Origin: an uncultured Trueperaceae bacterium
GTDB taxonomy: Bacteria > Deinococcota > Deinococci > Deinococcales > Trueperaceae
DNA length: 27,737 bases
NCBI GenBank assembly: GCA_937911855.1
Contig: CALDPK010000041.1
Span: 1-27,737 of the forward strand
Direction of reading: 5' to 3'
The notes below the pieces were generated by a model, which saw only the letters and a list, made by a program, of their open reading frames with translations, ran no database searches and was not told the origin of the DNA. Of the stretch, positions 16,414 to 25,053 are shown in pieces; the stretch's first letter is position 1; the number at the start of each line of letters is the position of its first letter. The position numbers and the translations under genes are program-made.

Positions 16414-18230
16414 CGTCCGGTAGCGGCTCTGGCCAGCCTGCCCGGATTCCGTTCTGGCGCAACGTAAAGACCATCGGGATATTCCTGCAGATAGTCTTCG
16501 TCGTGGCCGTGGTGGTCCTGGCGCTGGGCATATACAACAACGTCAGCTCTGCGCTCACCCGCACGCACATCCCGGCGAACTTCGACTTCCTGACTGCCCG
16601 CGCCGGCGTGCCCATCGCCGAGACGCCGATACCGTACACACCGCAGGATCCTTACTGGCGCGCGCTGCTTATCGGCCTGCTGAACACACTGCGGGTGGCT
16701 CTTGTCGGCGTGGTTCTGGCGACCGTAGTCGGGGTGGTGATCGGCGTCATGCGCATCTCCGGCAACTTCCTGGCCCGCCAGGTGGCTACCGGCTACGTCG
16801 AGCTGCTGCGCAACACCCCGCTGGCCGTGCAGATAATCTTCTGGTACACGGCGGTGCTGTCGGTCATCCCGCCGCTCTCGTCCAACCCGATAACCCTGCC
16901 GGGTGGGGTCCTGATAAGCAACATCGGGATCGCACTGCCCTGGCTGTTCCCTTCGTACTCCTTCTCCGGCTGGTGGCCCTGGCTCGCAGGTGGTGCCGTA
17001 CTGGGTGTGATCATCTGGCTGTGGCGGCGCGACAACATACGCCGCGCCGACCGCCCCGGAATCGCCTGGCCCGCAGGTCTGCTCGCCTTCGTCGTCGTGG
17101 CAGTGGCCGGTTTCCTGGCAGTGGGTGCACGCACCACCGTCCCCGATGCCCTCGAGCTCGATTACCTGGTGGAGCGCGGTCGCGGAACTGCCTTCATCGA
17201 CACGAACGGCAACGGCAGGTACGACGCTGCCTCCGAGAAGACCATGGCTTATCTGCCCGTCACCGCGCGCATCGATGAAGGACGGCTAACGGCCACGACG
17301 AGCAACGTCCTGGAATCAGCCCGCGAGGTCAGCTCCACCTTCCGCTTCCCGCTGGTTAACGAGGCGGAGTTCGAGTCAGCTGAAGTCAGCTTCGTCAACG
17401 AAGCCGATGACGAGCGTTTCGACATCCACTTCACCCAGTTCCCGAGCCGCGGCATCATCTATGAAGACCGCAACGGAAGTGGCGAATGGGACGAGGGTGA
17501 GGAGCTGAACCCGGAAACCGGACGCGGCTTCAGCGGCATCCGCCTGAACGCCGACATCGTCGGCTTCGAGCGTTACGTGGTTGCTGACCGTGACGGTCAG
17601 ATCAGGCTGCCGCGCTTCGAACCGGCCGCCGACGCCGAGGAGGCAGCCGGCGGCGCAGCTGCACCGGTCGGCGCCCCCACCTCACTGTTCGGACCGCCGC
17701 CCGGAGCTGCCGAGGACGAAGTCGCCGAGGTCGCCTTCAGTTACGAGATCGGCGAAGCCGGTCCGCTCGTCTGGAGCCGTCCCAACGTTGCCGTGTCCAC
17801 CTACGACGGGGGCATACGGCTGTCGACCAGTTACCTGGCCATGCTGCTGGCACTGGTCGTGTACACGGCCGCCTTCATGGCGGAGATCGTGCGCGCCGGC
17901 ATCCAGGCAGTCCCGAAAGGGCAGACCGAAGCTGCCCGCGCGCTGGGGATCAGCCCGCGGCACATATTCAGCCTGATCGTCTTCCCACAGGCGCTCCGGA
18001 TCATCATGCCGCCCATGATCAGCCAGTACCTGAACCTGACCAAGAACTCGTCGCTGGCACCGCTGGCAGCCTACGGTGAACTGTTCGCGATCAGCGTCAT
18101 CGTTGCGAACCAGACCGGGGCCAGCGTTCCCGTAACGCTGCTGCTCATCGTCGCCTACGTCGTGATAAGCCTGATATTCGCCTTCATTCTCAACATAGTC
18201 AACGCACGCATGGCGTTGGTGGAGAGGTAG
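16410..18230 (+). CDS. aapQ: Amino-acid ABC transporter permease (AapQ/BztB type) with large extracytoplasmic insert
   Basis: One half of the membrane channel of the importer. It has 606 residues, against about 400 for the family. The N-terminal part has a membrane helix (22-42), then PYWRALLIGLLNTLRVAL and VELLRNTPLAVQIIFWYTAV. The C-terminal part has the ATPase-coupling EAA loop QTEAARALGISPRHIFSLIV (505-524) and the family stretch SQYLNLTKNSSLA. Between helix 223-241 and GGIRLSTSYLAMLLALVVY lies an insert of about 200 residues. It carries two calcium-loop-like motifs, DTNGNGRYD (264-272) and DRNGSGEWD (353-361), the second in an SdrD-B-like setting (EDRNGSGEWDEGEE...GFSGIRL...ADRDGQIRLP). 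An Ala/Pro/Gly-rich linker follows (405-436). The frame is continuous, so this is not an assembly fusion of two frames. AAGGAG precedes the ATG by 10 nt. Confidence 0.92.
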   Translation: MTSGSGSGQPARIPFWRNVKTIGIFLQIVFVVAVVVLALGIYNNVSSALTRTHIPANFDFLTARAGVPIAETPIPYTPQDPYWRALLIGLLNTLRVALVGVVLATVVGVVIGVMRISGNFLARQVATGYVELLRNTPLAVQIIFWYTAVLSVIPPLSSNPITLPGGVLISNIGIALPWLFPSYSFSGWWPWLAGGAVLGVIIWLWRRDNIRRADRPGIAWPAGLLAFVVVAVAGFLAVGARTTVPDALELDYLVERGRGTAFIDTNGNGRYDAASEKTMAYLPVTARIDEGRLTATTSNVLESAREVSSTFRFPLVNEAEFESAEVSFVNEADDERFDIHFTQFPSRGIIYEDRNGSGEWDEGEELNPETGRGFSGIRLNADIVGFERYVVADRDGQIRLPRFEPAADAEEAAGGAAAPVGAPTSLFGPPPGAAEDEVAEVAFSYEIGEAGPLVWSRPNVAVSTYDGGIRLSTSYLAMLLALVVYTAAFMAEIVRAGIQAVPKGQTEAARALGISPRHIFSLIVFPQALRIIMPPMISQYLNLTKNSSLAPLAAYGELFAISVIVANQTGASVPVTLLLIVAYVVISLIFAFILNIVNARMALVER

Positions 18231-18235
18231 ACGCC

Positions 18236-19462
18236 ATGGAGATGATTCCAGCCCGGGAACCCCCCGTCAGCAGCGTCGGCGCCATCGCCTGGCTGCGCAG
18301 GAACCTGTTCGCAAACACGGCTGACTCGATCGTCAGCATAATCCTCGGCATCACCGTCATCTGGGCAGGTTACGGCCTGATCAGCTGGATCCTGACCGGC
18401 GCGACCTGGGGGCCGCTGTGGGAGAACATGCGGCTGCTGTTCGTGTACCGCTACCCGGTGGATCTGACCTGGCGTCCCATCACCACTGCCGCCCTGTTCC
18501 TGTCACTCCTCGGCCTGAGTGCCGGCGCCAGCACCGGCAAGGAGAAAGGCAACATCATCAGGGGCGTCTTCGTCAGCATGTTCGGCGTGGTGCTCCTGGC
18601 GACGATAGTCGCGCTGTTCAACTGGCCCAGCGTCCGCTGGCTCTGGCTCGGAGCCAGCACGGCGGCGACGCTCGCCTGGTTGCTCGGCCGCGCCAGACCC
18701 GACCTGAACAGGTTCATGCCCTGGCTGTGGGGAGCGTCCATACCTGCCACGGTCATCCTGCTTTACGGCGTCTGGGACTCGGGTCCACTGCAGGTCGTCG
18801 GAACGCGCATGTGGGGTGGCTTCATGCTCACCCTCGTGCTGGCGGTCGTCGGCATCGTACTGAGCTTCCCGATCGGCGTCGCCCTGGCCCTGGGTCGGCG
18901 CAGCCAGCTGCCGGCCATCAAGTACACCTGCATAGCCTTCATCGAGATCGTCCGCGGGGCACCGCTCATCACCTGGCTGTTCATCGCGTCGCTCATGGTG
19001 CCGCTCGTCTTCAACGTCGGTCCCGACGCGATCGACCCGCTCGTGCGTGGTTTCGTGGCCATCACCCTGTTCTCCGCCGCTTACATGGCCGAGAACGTCC
19101 GCGGCGGCCTGCAGGCCGTTCCGCGCGGTCAGAACGAGGCAGCCCGGGCCCTGGGCCTGTCGGGCTGGCAGACCATGTCCGTCATCGTGCTGCCCCAGGC
19201 GCTCAGGGCAGTCCTCCCCGCCATCGTGGGCCAGGCCATCGGTCTGTTCAAGGACACGTCACTCGTCTTCATCGTCGGCCTGTTCGATTTCTTCGAGATC
19301 GGCCGCCGCATCATCCCCAACCAGTCCGCCTCGCTGCAGGTTCCCGGCGGGGTTTACATGGAGATGTCACTGTTCATGACCGTCGTCTACTTCTTCTTCG
19401 CCTGGCGCATGTCGATAGCCAGCCGCCAGCTGGAGAAGCAACTCGGTGTGGGTGAGCGCTAA
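18236..19462 (+). CDS. aapM: Amino-acid ABC transporter permease (AapM/BztC type)
   Basis: The second channel subunit of the importer, 408 residues, about the family length. There are about eight hydrophobic helices: an N-terminal group to about residue 185, then the conserved transport core starting RMWGGFMLTLVLAVVGIVLS. Family motifs include IEIVRGAPLITWLF, VAITLFSAAYMAENVRGGLQ, the EAA loop QNEAARALGLSGWQTMSVIV and LFKDTSLVFIVGLFDF. It lacks the insert seen in its partner. The ATG is 5 nt after the aapQ stop, with GGAGAGG in the end of aapQ as its likely ribosome-binding site. Confidence 0.94.
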   Translation: MEMIPAREPPVSSVGAIAWLRRNLFANTADSIVSIILGITVIWAGYGLISWILTGATWGPLWENMRLLFVYRYPVDLTWRPITTAALFLSLLGLSAGASTGKEKGNIIRGVFVSMFGVVLLATIVALFNWPSVRWLWLGASTAATLAWLLGRARPDLNRFMPWLWGASIPATVILLYGVWDSGPLQVVGTRMWGGFMLTLVLAVVGIVLSFPIGVALALGRRSQLPAIKYTCIAFIEIVRGAPLITWLFIASLMVPLVFNVGPDAIDPLVRGFVAITLFSAAYMAENVRGGLQAVPRGQNEAARALGLSGWQTMSVIVLPQALRAVLPAIVGQAIGLFKDTSLVFIVGLFDFFEIGRRIIPNQSASLQVPGGVYMEMSLFMTVVYFFFAWRMSIASRQLEKQLGVGER

Positions 19463-19463
19463 A

Positions 19464-19528
19464 ATGACTCAGCCTGCCCGTCCCGGCGCAAGCCGGCACA
19501 AGCACTGCCTTATTTGGAGGATTCAGCC

Positions 19529-19532
<4 letters not shown>
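19464..19532 (+). CDS. Possible 22-codon upstream ORF coupled to the ABC ATPase gene
   Basis: This frame begins with ATG two nt after the aapM stop and ends in an ATGA shared with the start of the ATPase gene. It spans a small perfect hairpin CCGGC-GCAA-GCCGG (19483-19496), whose loop is a GNRA type. No good ribosome-binding site is seen for it, whereas the ATPase gene has its own TTGGAGGA. It could act in coupling or be chance. Confidence 0.2.
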
Positions 19533-20317
<785 letters not shown>

Positions 20318-20326
20318 GGCGCGTGC

Positions 20327-20332
20327 TAATCT
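20327..20332 (+). promoter_or_regulatory. -10 element of a likely leaderless promoter upstream of the basic-tailed protein gene
   Basis: TAATCT ends 5 nt before the ATG at 20338. The only purine run, GAGG, is 1 nt from the start codon and cannot act as a Shine-Dalgarno. This fits TANNNT-driven leaderless transcription separate from the ABC operon. Confidence 0.45.
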
Positions 20333-20337
20333 GAGGC

Positions 20338-21048
20338 ATGGCGGTTGAAGTCCTGAGTTACGACCTGAGTCAGCGCGGAATGCCTGTCGGCAGTCACGTG
20401 CTCAGGACCGAACTGCGGGGCAGCACCGTGCACCTGGACGCGATGATGCAGCTGTCAGGCTCGCTGGGACGCGTGACCATCAGCCAGTCAAGTCGCAGCC
20501 ACGTACGTCACTTCAACTCGCTCTCCTTCCGCGAGGAACAGCAGCGGCGCGGTGACAACCGTTTCTTCGACGTCAAGTTCGACCGGAGCAGCGGACTGGT
20601 GCAGGCCAGCCGGACCGGTTCCGACAAGGCTGAACTGCCGCTGGTGGTGCCGTACCGGGATCCGCTCGGCATGCTGTTCGAGATACGCCAGCTGGATGCT
20701 GAAGCATTCGGGCTGACCATCCCGATGCTCGGCAAGCACGTCCAGGTGACGTTCGTGAAGGCCGGTACCCTCGAGACGGCCGTCGGCCCCCGGTCCGTGC
20801 GCATTTACCGCCTTTTCCCCGGCGGTTCGCTGCTGTGGATCGGTGACGACGACGCGAATCTCATCCTGAAGATGCAGCAGCGCATCGACGGCGCGCCAGT
20901 CGACGCCGTGCTGGCCAGGGTCGGCCAGGAGCCGGGCACCGCCCGGGCCGCCAGCCAGCCCAGACAGGCTGCCGCTCCGGCAGCAGCGCGCGATGGCAAG
21001 CGCTCACGTTCAAGGCGGGGCCGCAGACGCCGCCGGCGCGTGGACTGA
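20338..21048 (+). CDS. Uncharacterised protein, possibly DUF3108-like, with a poly-arginine tail
   Basis: A 236-residue protein whose function I do not recognise. Residues 1-185 look like a beta-rich domain. The stretch YRDPLGMLFEIRQLDAEAFG, with the later ETAVGPRSVRIYRLFPGG and LLWIGDDDANLILKMQQRIDG, resembles the layout of DUF3108 envelope-associated proteins, but only loosely. There is no signal peptide. Residues 186-221 are an Ala/Gln/Pro-rich linker, and the end is extremely basic (KRSRSRRGRRRRRRVD), suggesting binding to nucleic acid or another polyanion. It sits between the ABC operon and folC, 11 nt before the folC start, and is probably co-transcribed with folC. Confidence 0.75.
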   Translation: MAVEVLSYDLSQRGMPVGSHVLRTELRGSTVHLDAMMQLSGSLGRVTISQSSRSHVRHFNSLSFREEQQRRGDNRFFDVKFDRSSGLVQASRTGSDKAELPLVVPYRDPLGMLFEIRQLDAEAFGLTIPMLGKHVQVTFVKAGTLETAVGPRSVRIYRLFPGGSLLWIGDDDANLILKMQQRIDGAPVDAVLARVGQEPGTARAASQPRQAAAPAAARDGKRSRSRRGRRRRRRVD

Positions 21049-21059
21049 GCAGCACAGGC

Positions 21060-22232
21060 GTGACAACCGAATCAGAATACAGTCAGGCGCTCGAATGGCT
21101 GTTCGGGCAGACGCGCTCCGGCCGTGAACGTTCGCCAGCAGTGATGGCGGCGGCGATCCGGCAGCTCGGGCTGCAGTTGCCGCGGCGGGTGGCCCATGTG
21201 GTCGGGACCAACGGCAAAGGCACAGTAAGTTCCATGATCGCCGCCGGCATGCAGGCAACCGGGATCACCGCAGGCCTGTTCATCTCGCCGCATGTCGAGG
21301 ATTTCCGTGAACGCATGAGCGTGGACGGCCAGCTGATCGGCAGGGACGAAGTGGTGCAGTTCGTGCAGCGGATGCGTGCGGCAGACGACCTGCCCGACCT
21401 GGCGTTCTTCGAGTACAGCCTGGCGCTGGCACTCGAGCATTTCAGCCGGAAGGGCGCCCACTTCGTGGCGCTCGAAGCCGGGGTGGGCGCCCGGCACGAC
21501 GCCACCATGGCAGTGGGTAACACCGCCCTTACCGTGGTGACGAGCATCGCCCTTGATCACACGCAGACGCTGGGCGACACCGTCAGCCTGATAGCTGCCG
21601 ACAAGGCCGCGGCCATACGGCCGGGCGTTCCGGTGGTCACTGCCGAACAGGGTGAGGCCCGGGAGGTCATCGAAGCAGTCGCCGCAGAAGCAGGCAGCCC
21701 GCTCCACCATCCCGACACCCACCCGGAACTGTTCAGCGTGCCAGCGGACGTACTGAGCCAGGGGACGAGGGCGTTCAACCAGCGCCTCGCGGCTGCCGGC
21801 CTGCGGGTACTGGGAGCTGACGAGGCAGCAGTGAGGAGCGGCGTCAGCCGGCGCGCACTGCCCGGCAGGGGCGAGCGTTTCCTTGTGAGCGGGCGGCAGG
21901 TACTGCTCGACGGTGCGCACGATCCCGCTGCAGCCCGCGCCCTGGTGCAGGGACTTGAGCCGGGTTACACGCTGATCTACGGCGGGCTGGGCCGCAAGCA
22001 GCGGCAGGCCACCTGCGCGGTCCTGGCCGAAGGTGCGGCGCACGTCATCAGCACTGCAGTACAGCCGGAGGAAGCCCTGGCTTTCGAAGGTGCGCGGCTG
22101 ATCAGCGACAACCGGGAAGCGCTCGAGGCCGCCCTGGCTACTGCCGGGCCGGGCGGCCTCGTTGTCATAGCTGGTTCTTTGTACCTGGCGGGCAGCATGA
22201 GGCCGCTCCTGTCAGTACTGACGCCAGCCTGA
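21060..22232 (+). CDS. folC: Folylpolyglutamate synthase / dihydrofolate synthase
   Basis: FolC is an ATP-dependent Mur-ligase-family enzyme that adds glutamate to folates and, in bifunctional forms, to dihydropteroate. It has 390 residues with the P-loop VVGTNGKGTV (about 47-56), SPHVEDFRERMSVDG, a catalytic-region Glu in VALEAGVGARHDAT, SIALDHTQTLGDT and the second-domain motif LLDGAHDPAAA. The usual family motif is DGAHNP; here Asp replaces Asn. The start is GTG 21060; the Shine-Dalgarno is poor, which fits coupling to the gene before. Its end overlaps the convergent pilT gene by 21 nt. No accD or other folate genes are nearby. Confidence 0.92.
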   Translation: MTTESEYSQALEWLFGQTRSGRERSPAVMAAAIRQLGLQLPRRVAHVVGTNGKGTVSSMIAAGMQATGITAGLFISPHVEDFRERMSVDGQLIGRDEVVQFVQRMRAADDLPDLAFFEYSLALALEHFSRKGAHFVALEAGVGARHDATMAVGNTALTVVTSIALDHTQTLGDTVSLIAADKAAAIRPGVPVVTAEQGEAREVIEAVAAEAGSPLHHPDTHPELFSVPADVLSQGTRAFNQRLAAAGLRVLGADEAAVRSGVSRRALPGRGERFLVSGRQVLLDGAHDPAAARALVQGLEPGYTLIYGGLGRKQRQATCAVLAEGAAHVISTAVQPEEALAFEGARLISDNREALEAALATAGPGGLVVIAGSLYLAGSMRPLLSVLTPA

Positions 22233-23354
22233 GCTTCCCGTTTCTTCGCCACGGCTGAGTCCCTGCCGCTGCGTGATCATCAGCTTGAGTTCGTGCGGGC
22301 TGGTGGCCATGGTGGTGGCGTCCTCCATGGTTACGCGCCGCTCGAGGTACAGCTCAACCAGGTGCTGGTCGAACGTCTGCATGCCGCGGATGTTGTCATC
22401 CTCGAGGGCTTCCTTGATGAGCGGGGTCTTGTCCGAATCCTTGATGTAATCGCGGATCAGCGGGGTGTTGACCAGCACTTCCAGGGCGAGCACGCGGCCC
22501 GGGCTGTCGGCGCGAGGCAACAGGCGCTGGCTGAGGATCCCCAGCAGCGACTCCGCCAGCAGGATACGGATCTGGTCACGTTCATGCGGCGGGAAGAAAT
22601 CGATGATGCGGTTGACGGTCCGGACGGCGTCCAGCGTGTGCAGCGTCGACAGGACCAGGTGACCGGTCTGCGCTGCGGTCAGGGCAGCCTCGACGGTATC
22701 CTTGTCGCGCATCTCGCCCACCATGATCACGTCAGGGTCCTGGCGCATCGCGAACTTCACGGCGTCGGTGAAATCCGCAGTGTCGAGTCCGACCTCGCGC
22801 TGGATCACCAGTGAACGCTGGTTCTTGTGCAGGATCTCGATGGGGTCTTCGACCGTGATGATGTTGCGCGGGAACTTGCGGTTGATGTGGTCGACCATGG
22901 CAGCGAGCGTAGTGGACTTGCCTGAGCCCGTCGGTCCGGTGACGAGCACGAGTCCGCGTGGCTGGGCCGCGAGGTCCTCGAGCACGATGCTGGGGAGGCC
23001 CAAGGTGTCGAAACCGGGTACCGTGTCCTGCACGACGCGCATGACAATGCCGACGCTGGAGCGCTGCCGGAACACGTTGCACCTGAAGCGGGCGACGTCC
23101 GGGATGGTGAACGCGAAGTCAAGCTCATGCCGGTGCATGAACAGCTGCCTCTGGGACTCGGTCATCATCGCCAGCGCGATCTGCTCGGTCTGGGCGGGGA
23201 TCAGGGCGGGCACGCCCTCGAAAGGTCGCAGCGAGCCGTCGATGCGCATGTGCGGCGCCGCGCCGGCCTGCAGGTGGATGTCCGAGGCACGCTGCCCCAC
23301 CATCTGTCGCAGCATGTCGGCTATGCGCACTCCACGACCACTGTTGTCATTCAT
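22212..23354 (-). CDS. pilT: Type IV pilus retraction ATPase PilT/PilU family
   Basis: A hexameric secretion-type ATPase that depolymerises type IV pili, powering twitching and DNA uptake. It has 380 residues with a PAS-like N-terminal domain (ASDIHLQAGAAPHMRIDG), Walker A GPTGSGKST (140-148), Asp box ITVEDPIE, Walker B VIMVGEMRD and His box GHLVLSTLHT (231-240). The C-terminal MQTFDQHLVELYLERRVTMEDA is typical; PilT and PilU cannot be separated with certainty. The frame extends upstream, but ATG 23354 matches the usual N-terminus and lies 6 nt downstream of TACAAT. Other pilus genes are not in the window. Confidence 0.93.
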   Translation of the reverse strand: MNDNSGRGVRIADMLRQMVGQRASDIHLQAGAAPHMRIDGSLRPFEGVPALIPAQTEQIALAMMTESQRQLFMHRHELDFAFTIPDVARFRCNVFRQRSSVGIVMRVVQDTVPGFDTLGLPSIVLEDLAAQPRGLVLVTGPTGSGKSTTLAAMVDHINRKFPRNIITVEDPIEILHKNQRSLVIQREVGLDTADFTDAVKFAMRQDPDVIMVGEMRDKDTVEAALTAAQTGHLVLSTLHTLDAVRTVNRIIDFFPPHERDQIRILLAESLLGILSQRLLPRADSPGRVLALEVLVNTPLIRDYIKDSDKTPLIKEALEDDNIRGMQTFDQHLVELYLERRVTMEDATTMATSPHELKLMITQRQGLSRGEETGSSGWRQY

Positions 23355-23360
23355 GAGCGA

Positions 23361-23366
23361 ATTGTA
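23361..23366 (-). promoter_or_regulatory. -10 element of a likely leaderless promoter for pilT
   Basis: On the minus strand TACAAT is followed by 6 nt (TCGCTC) and then the pilT ATG, with no Shine-Dalgarno. Transcription would start at or next to the start codon. It shares the 91-nt divergent region with the serS promoter. Confidence 0.55.
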
Positions 23367-23432
23367 GCCTGCCGCCGCGCATTCTGCTGTGAACTTTGCC
23401 TGCCCGCGCCACATGCGTGCCGGGCGTGGCGA

Positions 23433-23438
23433 TAAACT
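23433..23438 (+). promoter_or_regulatory. -10 element of a likely leaderless promoter for serS
   Basis: TAAACT ends 7 nt before the serS ATG at 23446. The intervening GGACGGC gives no usable Shine-Dalgarno spacing. I see no matching -35 hexamer and no T-box leader, which a leaderless mRNA would lack anyway. Confidence 0.5.
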
Positions 23439-23445
23439 GGACGGC

Positions 23446-24726
23446 ATGCTCGATATCCGGTTCATTCGCGACAACCAGGCCGAAGTTCGGCAGGGGATCA
23501 AAGCCAAACAGATGACTGAAGCGCTGGCAGCACTTGACGAGCTGCTGCTGAAGGACGAAGAAGAACGGCTCCTGCGCCGCGATCTCGAGGAGCAGCAGGC
23601 CCGCCGCAACGCCGTCAGCCGGCAGATCGGCCAGCTGAAGCGCGATGGCCAGGACGCCAGCGCCCAGATGGCGGAGATGGCCGACCTGGCGACCACCGTC
23701 AAGCAGCTCGAGGAGCGCAGCCGCAGTCTGGGCAACCGGGTGCAGGAGCTGCTTTACGAACTGCCGAACCTGCCGCATGCGAGCGTCCCATACGGGGAAA
23801 GTGAGCATGACAACGTCGTCGCTGCCGAGCACGGCGAGGACCGTGATTTCGGGTTCACGCCGCGTGCGCACTGGGAGCTGCCGAACTTCAGCGACTGGGT
23901 TGACCTTGAAGCCGGAGTGAAACTGGCCGGCGCAGGCTTCCCGGTGTTCCGCGGCCAGGGCGCCCGGCTGGTGCGCGCACTGTCCGGCTGGCTGCTGTCC
24001 GAACTGGCCGACAACGGCTACGTGGAAATCCAGCCTCCGCTGCTGGCAAGTCACGCCGCTGCGCTCGGCGCGGGAGTCCTGCCTGACAAGGAAGGCCAGA
24101 TGTACCAGGTGGACTCGAACTTCTTCCTGGTTCCCACCTCCGAGGTGGCCCTCGCCAACCTGCACCGCGACGAGATCCTGGACCTGGCGCAGCTGCCGCT
24201 CAGGTACACGGCCTTCACGCCCTGCTTCCGCCGGGAAGCCGGCAGTCACGGCAGGGACGTGCGCGGCCTGAACCGGGTTCACCAGTTCGACAAGGTCGAG
24301 ATGGTCTCCTTCACCCGGCCCGAGGACAGCTTCGCTGAACTGGAGCGCATGACCGGCCTGGCCGAGAGCCTGCTGGACCGACTCGGGCTGAAGCACAGGC
24401 GGCTGTTCATGTGCACGGGTGACATCGGTTTCACGCAGTCGAAGAAGTACGACCTCGAGGCGTGGAGCCCGGGGCAGGAGCGCTGGCTGGAAGTGTCAAG
24501 CTGCTCGAACATCACCGACTTCCAGGCGCGCAGGCTGCAGACCCGCGCCCGCGAAGGCGGCAGGCAGGGGCAGGGCCGGCCCGAACCCGTGCACACCCTG
24601 AACGGCAGCGCTTTCGGTTTCCCGCGGATAATCGCAGCGGTAATGGAGACGTATCAGAATGAAGACGGCAGCGTAACGCTGCCGGAAGTGCTGCACCCCT
24701 GGTTCGGCGGCGAGCGCCTGAGCTGA
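23446..24726 (+). CDS. serS: Seryl-tRNA synthetase
   Basis: The class II synthetase that charges tRNA-Ser (and tRNA-Sec where present). It has 426 residues. The N-terminal antiparallel coiled-coil arm (about 25-100) recognises the long variable arm of the tRNA. The catalytic domain has LVPTSEVALANLH (serine/ATP region), motif 2 FRREAGSHGRDVRGLNRVHQF and motif 3 near LNGSAFGFPRIIAAVMETYQ. The longer open frame begins in the divergent promoter region, but MLDIRFIRDN is the standard N-terminus. The gene ends 1 nt before the stop of the convergent gatC. All key motifs are present and the length is normal. Confidence 0.97.
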   Translation: MLDIRFIRDNQAEVRQGIKAKQMTEALAALDELLLKDEEERLLRRDLEEQQARRNAVSRQIGQLKRDGQDASAQMAEMADLATTVKQLEERSRSLGNRVQELLYELPNLPHASVPYGESEHDNVVAAEHGEDRDFGFTPRAHWELPNFSDWVDLEAGVKLAGAGFPVFRGQGARLVRALSGWLLSELADNGYVEIQPPLLASHAAALGAGVLPDKEGQMYQVDSNFFLVPTSEVALANLHRDEILDLAQLPLRYTAFTPCFRREAGSHGRDVRGLNRVHQFDKVEMVSFTRPEDSFAELERMTGLAESLLDRLGLKHRRLFMCTGDIGFTQSKKYDLEAWSPGQERWLEVSSCSNITDFQARRLQTRAREGGRQGQGRPEPVHTLNGSAFGFPRIIAAVMETYQNEDGSVTLPEVLHPWFGGERLS

Positions 24727-24727
24727 T

Positions 24728-25027
24728 TCAGCCTCCGTGACCGCCGGTATCGACCGTGCGGGGAACCTTCAGGAAACCGTCCTGGGAATCCGGGGCGAGC
24801 CTGCCGGCGCCGTCCTGGCCCAGCGTTTCCCGCACCTCATCGCGGCGCAGTATGTTGCCGCCGAAATCGAAGCTGTATTCCGGCAGTCCGGGATCCACTT
24901 CCTGCAGGATGGCGGCAAACTGCAGGATGCGGTTCAGGTCGGCCTGGAGTCCGGGCAGTTCTTCCGGGCTGATCTCGATGCGCGACAGCGTGCCCAGTTT
25001 CAGTACGTCTTCTTCGGAAAGCTTCAT
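24728..25027 (-). CDS. gatC: Asp-tRNA(Asn)/Glu-tRNA(Gln) amidotransferase subunit C
   Basis: GatC is the small subunit that clamps GatA to GatB in the GatCAB complex, which converts Glu-tRNA(Gln) and Asp-tRNA(Asn) to the amidated forms. It has 99 residues, the usual length. The family N-terminus is clear (MKLSEEDVLKLGTLSRIEISPEEL), followed by LNRILQFAAILQEVD and the proline-rich, RRDEVRETL-type extended tail. A longer GTG start in frame is possible, but ATG 25027 matches the family and has TATCCT 7 nt upstream. gatA and gatB are not adjacent, as is common in this phylum. Confidence 0.93.
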   Translation of the reverse strand: MKLSEEDVLKLGTLSRIEISPEELPGLQADLNRILQFAAILQEVDPGLPEYSFDFGGNILRRDEVRETLGQDGAGRLAPDSQDGFLKVPRTVDTGGHGG

Positions 25028-25034
25028 CTCTTTA

Positions 25035-25040
25035 AGGATA
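25035..25040 (-). promoter_or_regulatory. -10-like element directly upstream of gatC
   Basis: On the minus strand TATCCT is followed by TAAAGAG (7 nt) and the gatC ATG. It fits the TANNNT leaderless pattern seen at other starts here. AAAGAG could also serve as a weak ribosome-binding site, so this is less certain than the others. Confidence 0.4.
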
Positions 25041-25053
25041 CCAGCCACCGGGC

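Noticed and set aside
16410..18230. The long permease as a misassembly or fusion of two genes
   Set aside because: The frame is continuous, both conserved permease halves are in the correct order, and the insert sits at a single extracytoplasmic loop with a linker. This is better explained as domain insertion.
21072..22043. 323-codon open frame on the minus strand
   Set aside because: It lies wholly antisense to folC, whose motifs are intact. The translation shows no recognisable domain, and long antisense frames are common in GC-rich coding DNA.
24666..24684. Perfect 8-bp hairpin CGGCAGCG-TAA-CGCTGCCG near the end of serS
   Set aside because: It lies inside the coding sequence, has no T-run on either strand, and could be a chance result of GC-rich codons. 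It is not supported as a terminator for serS or gatC.
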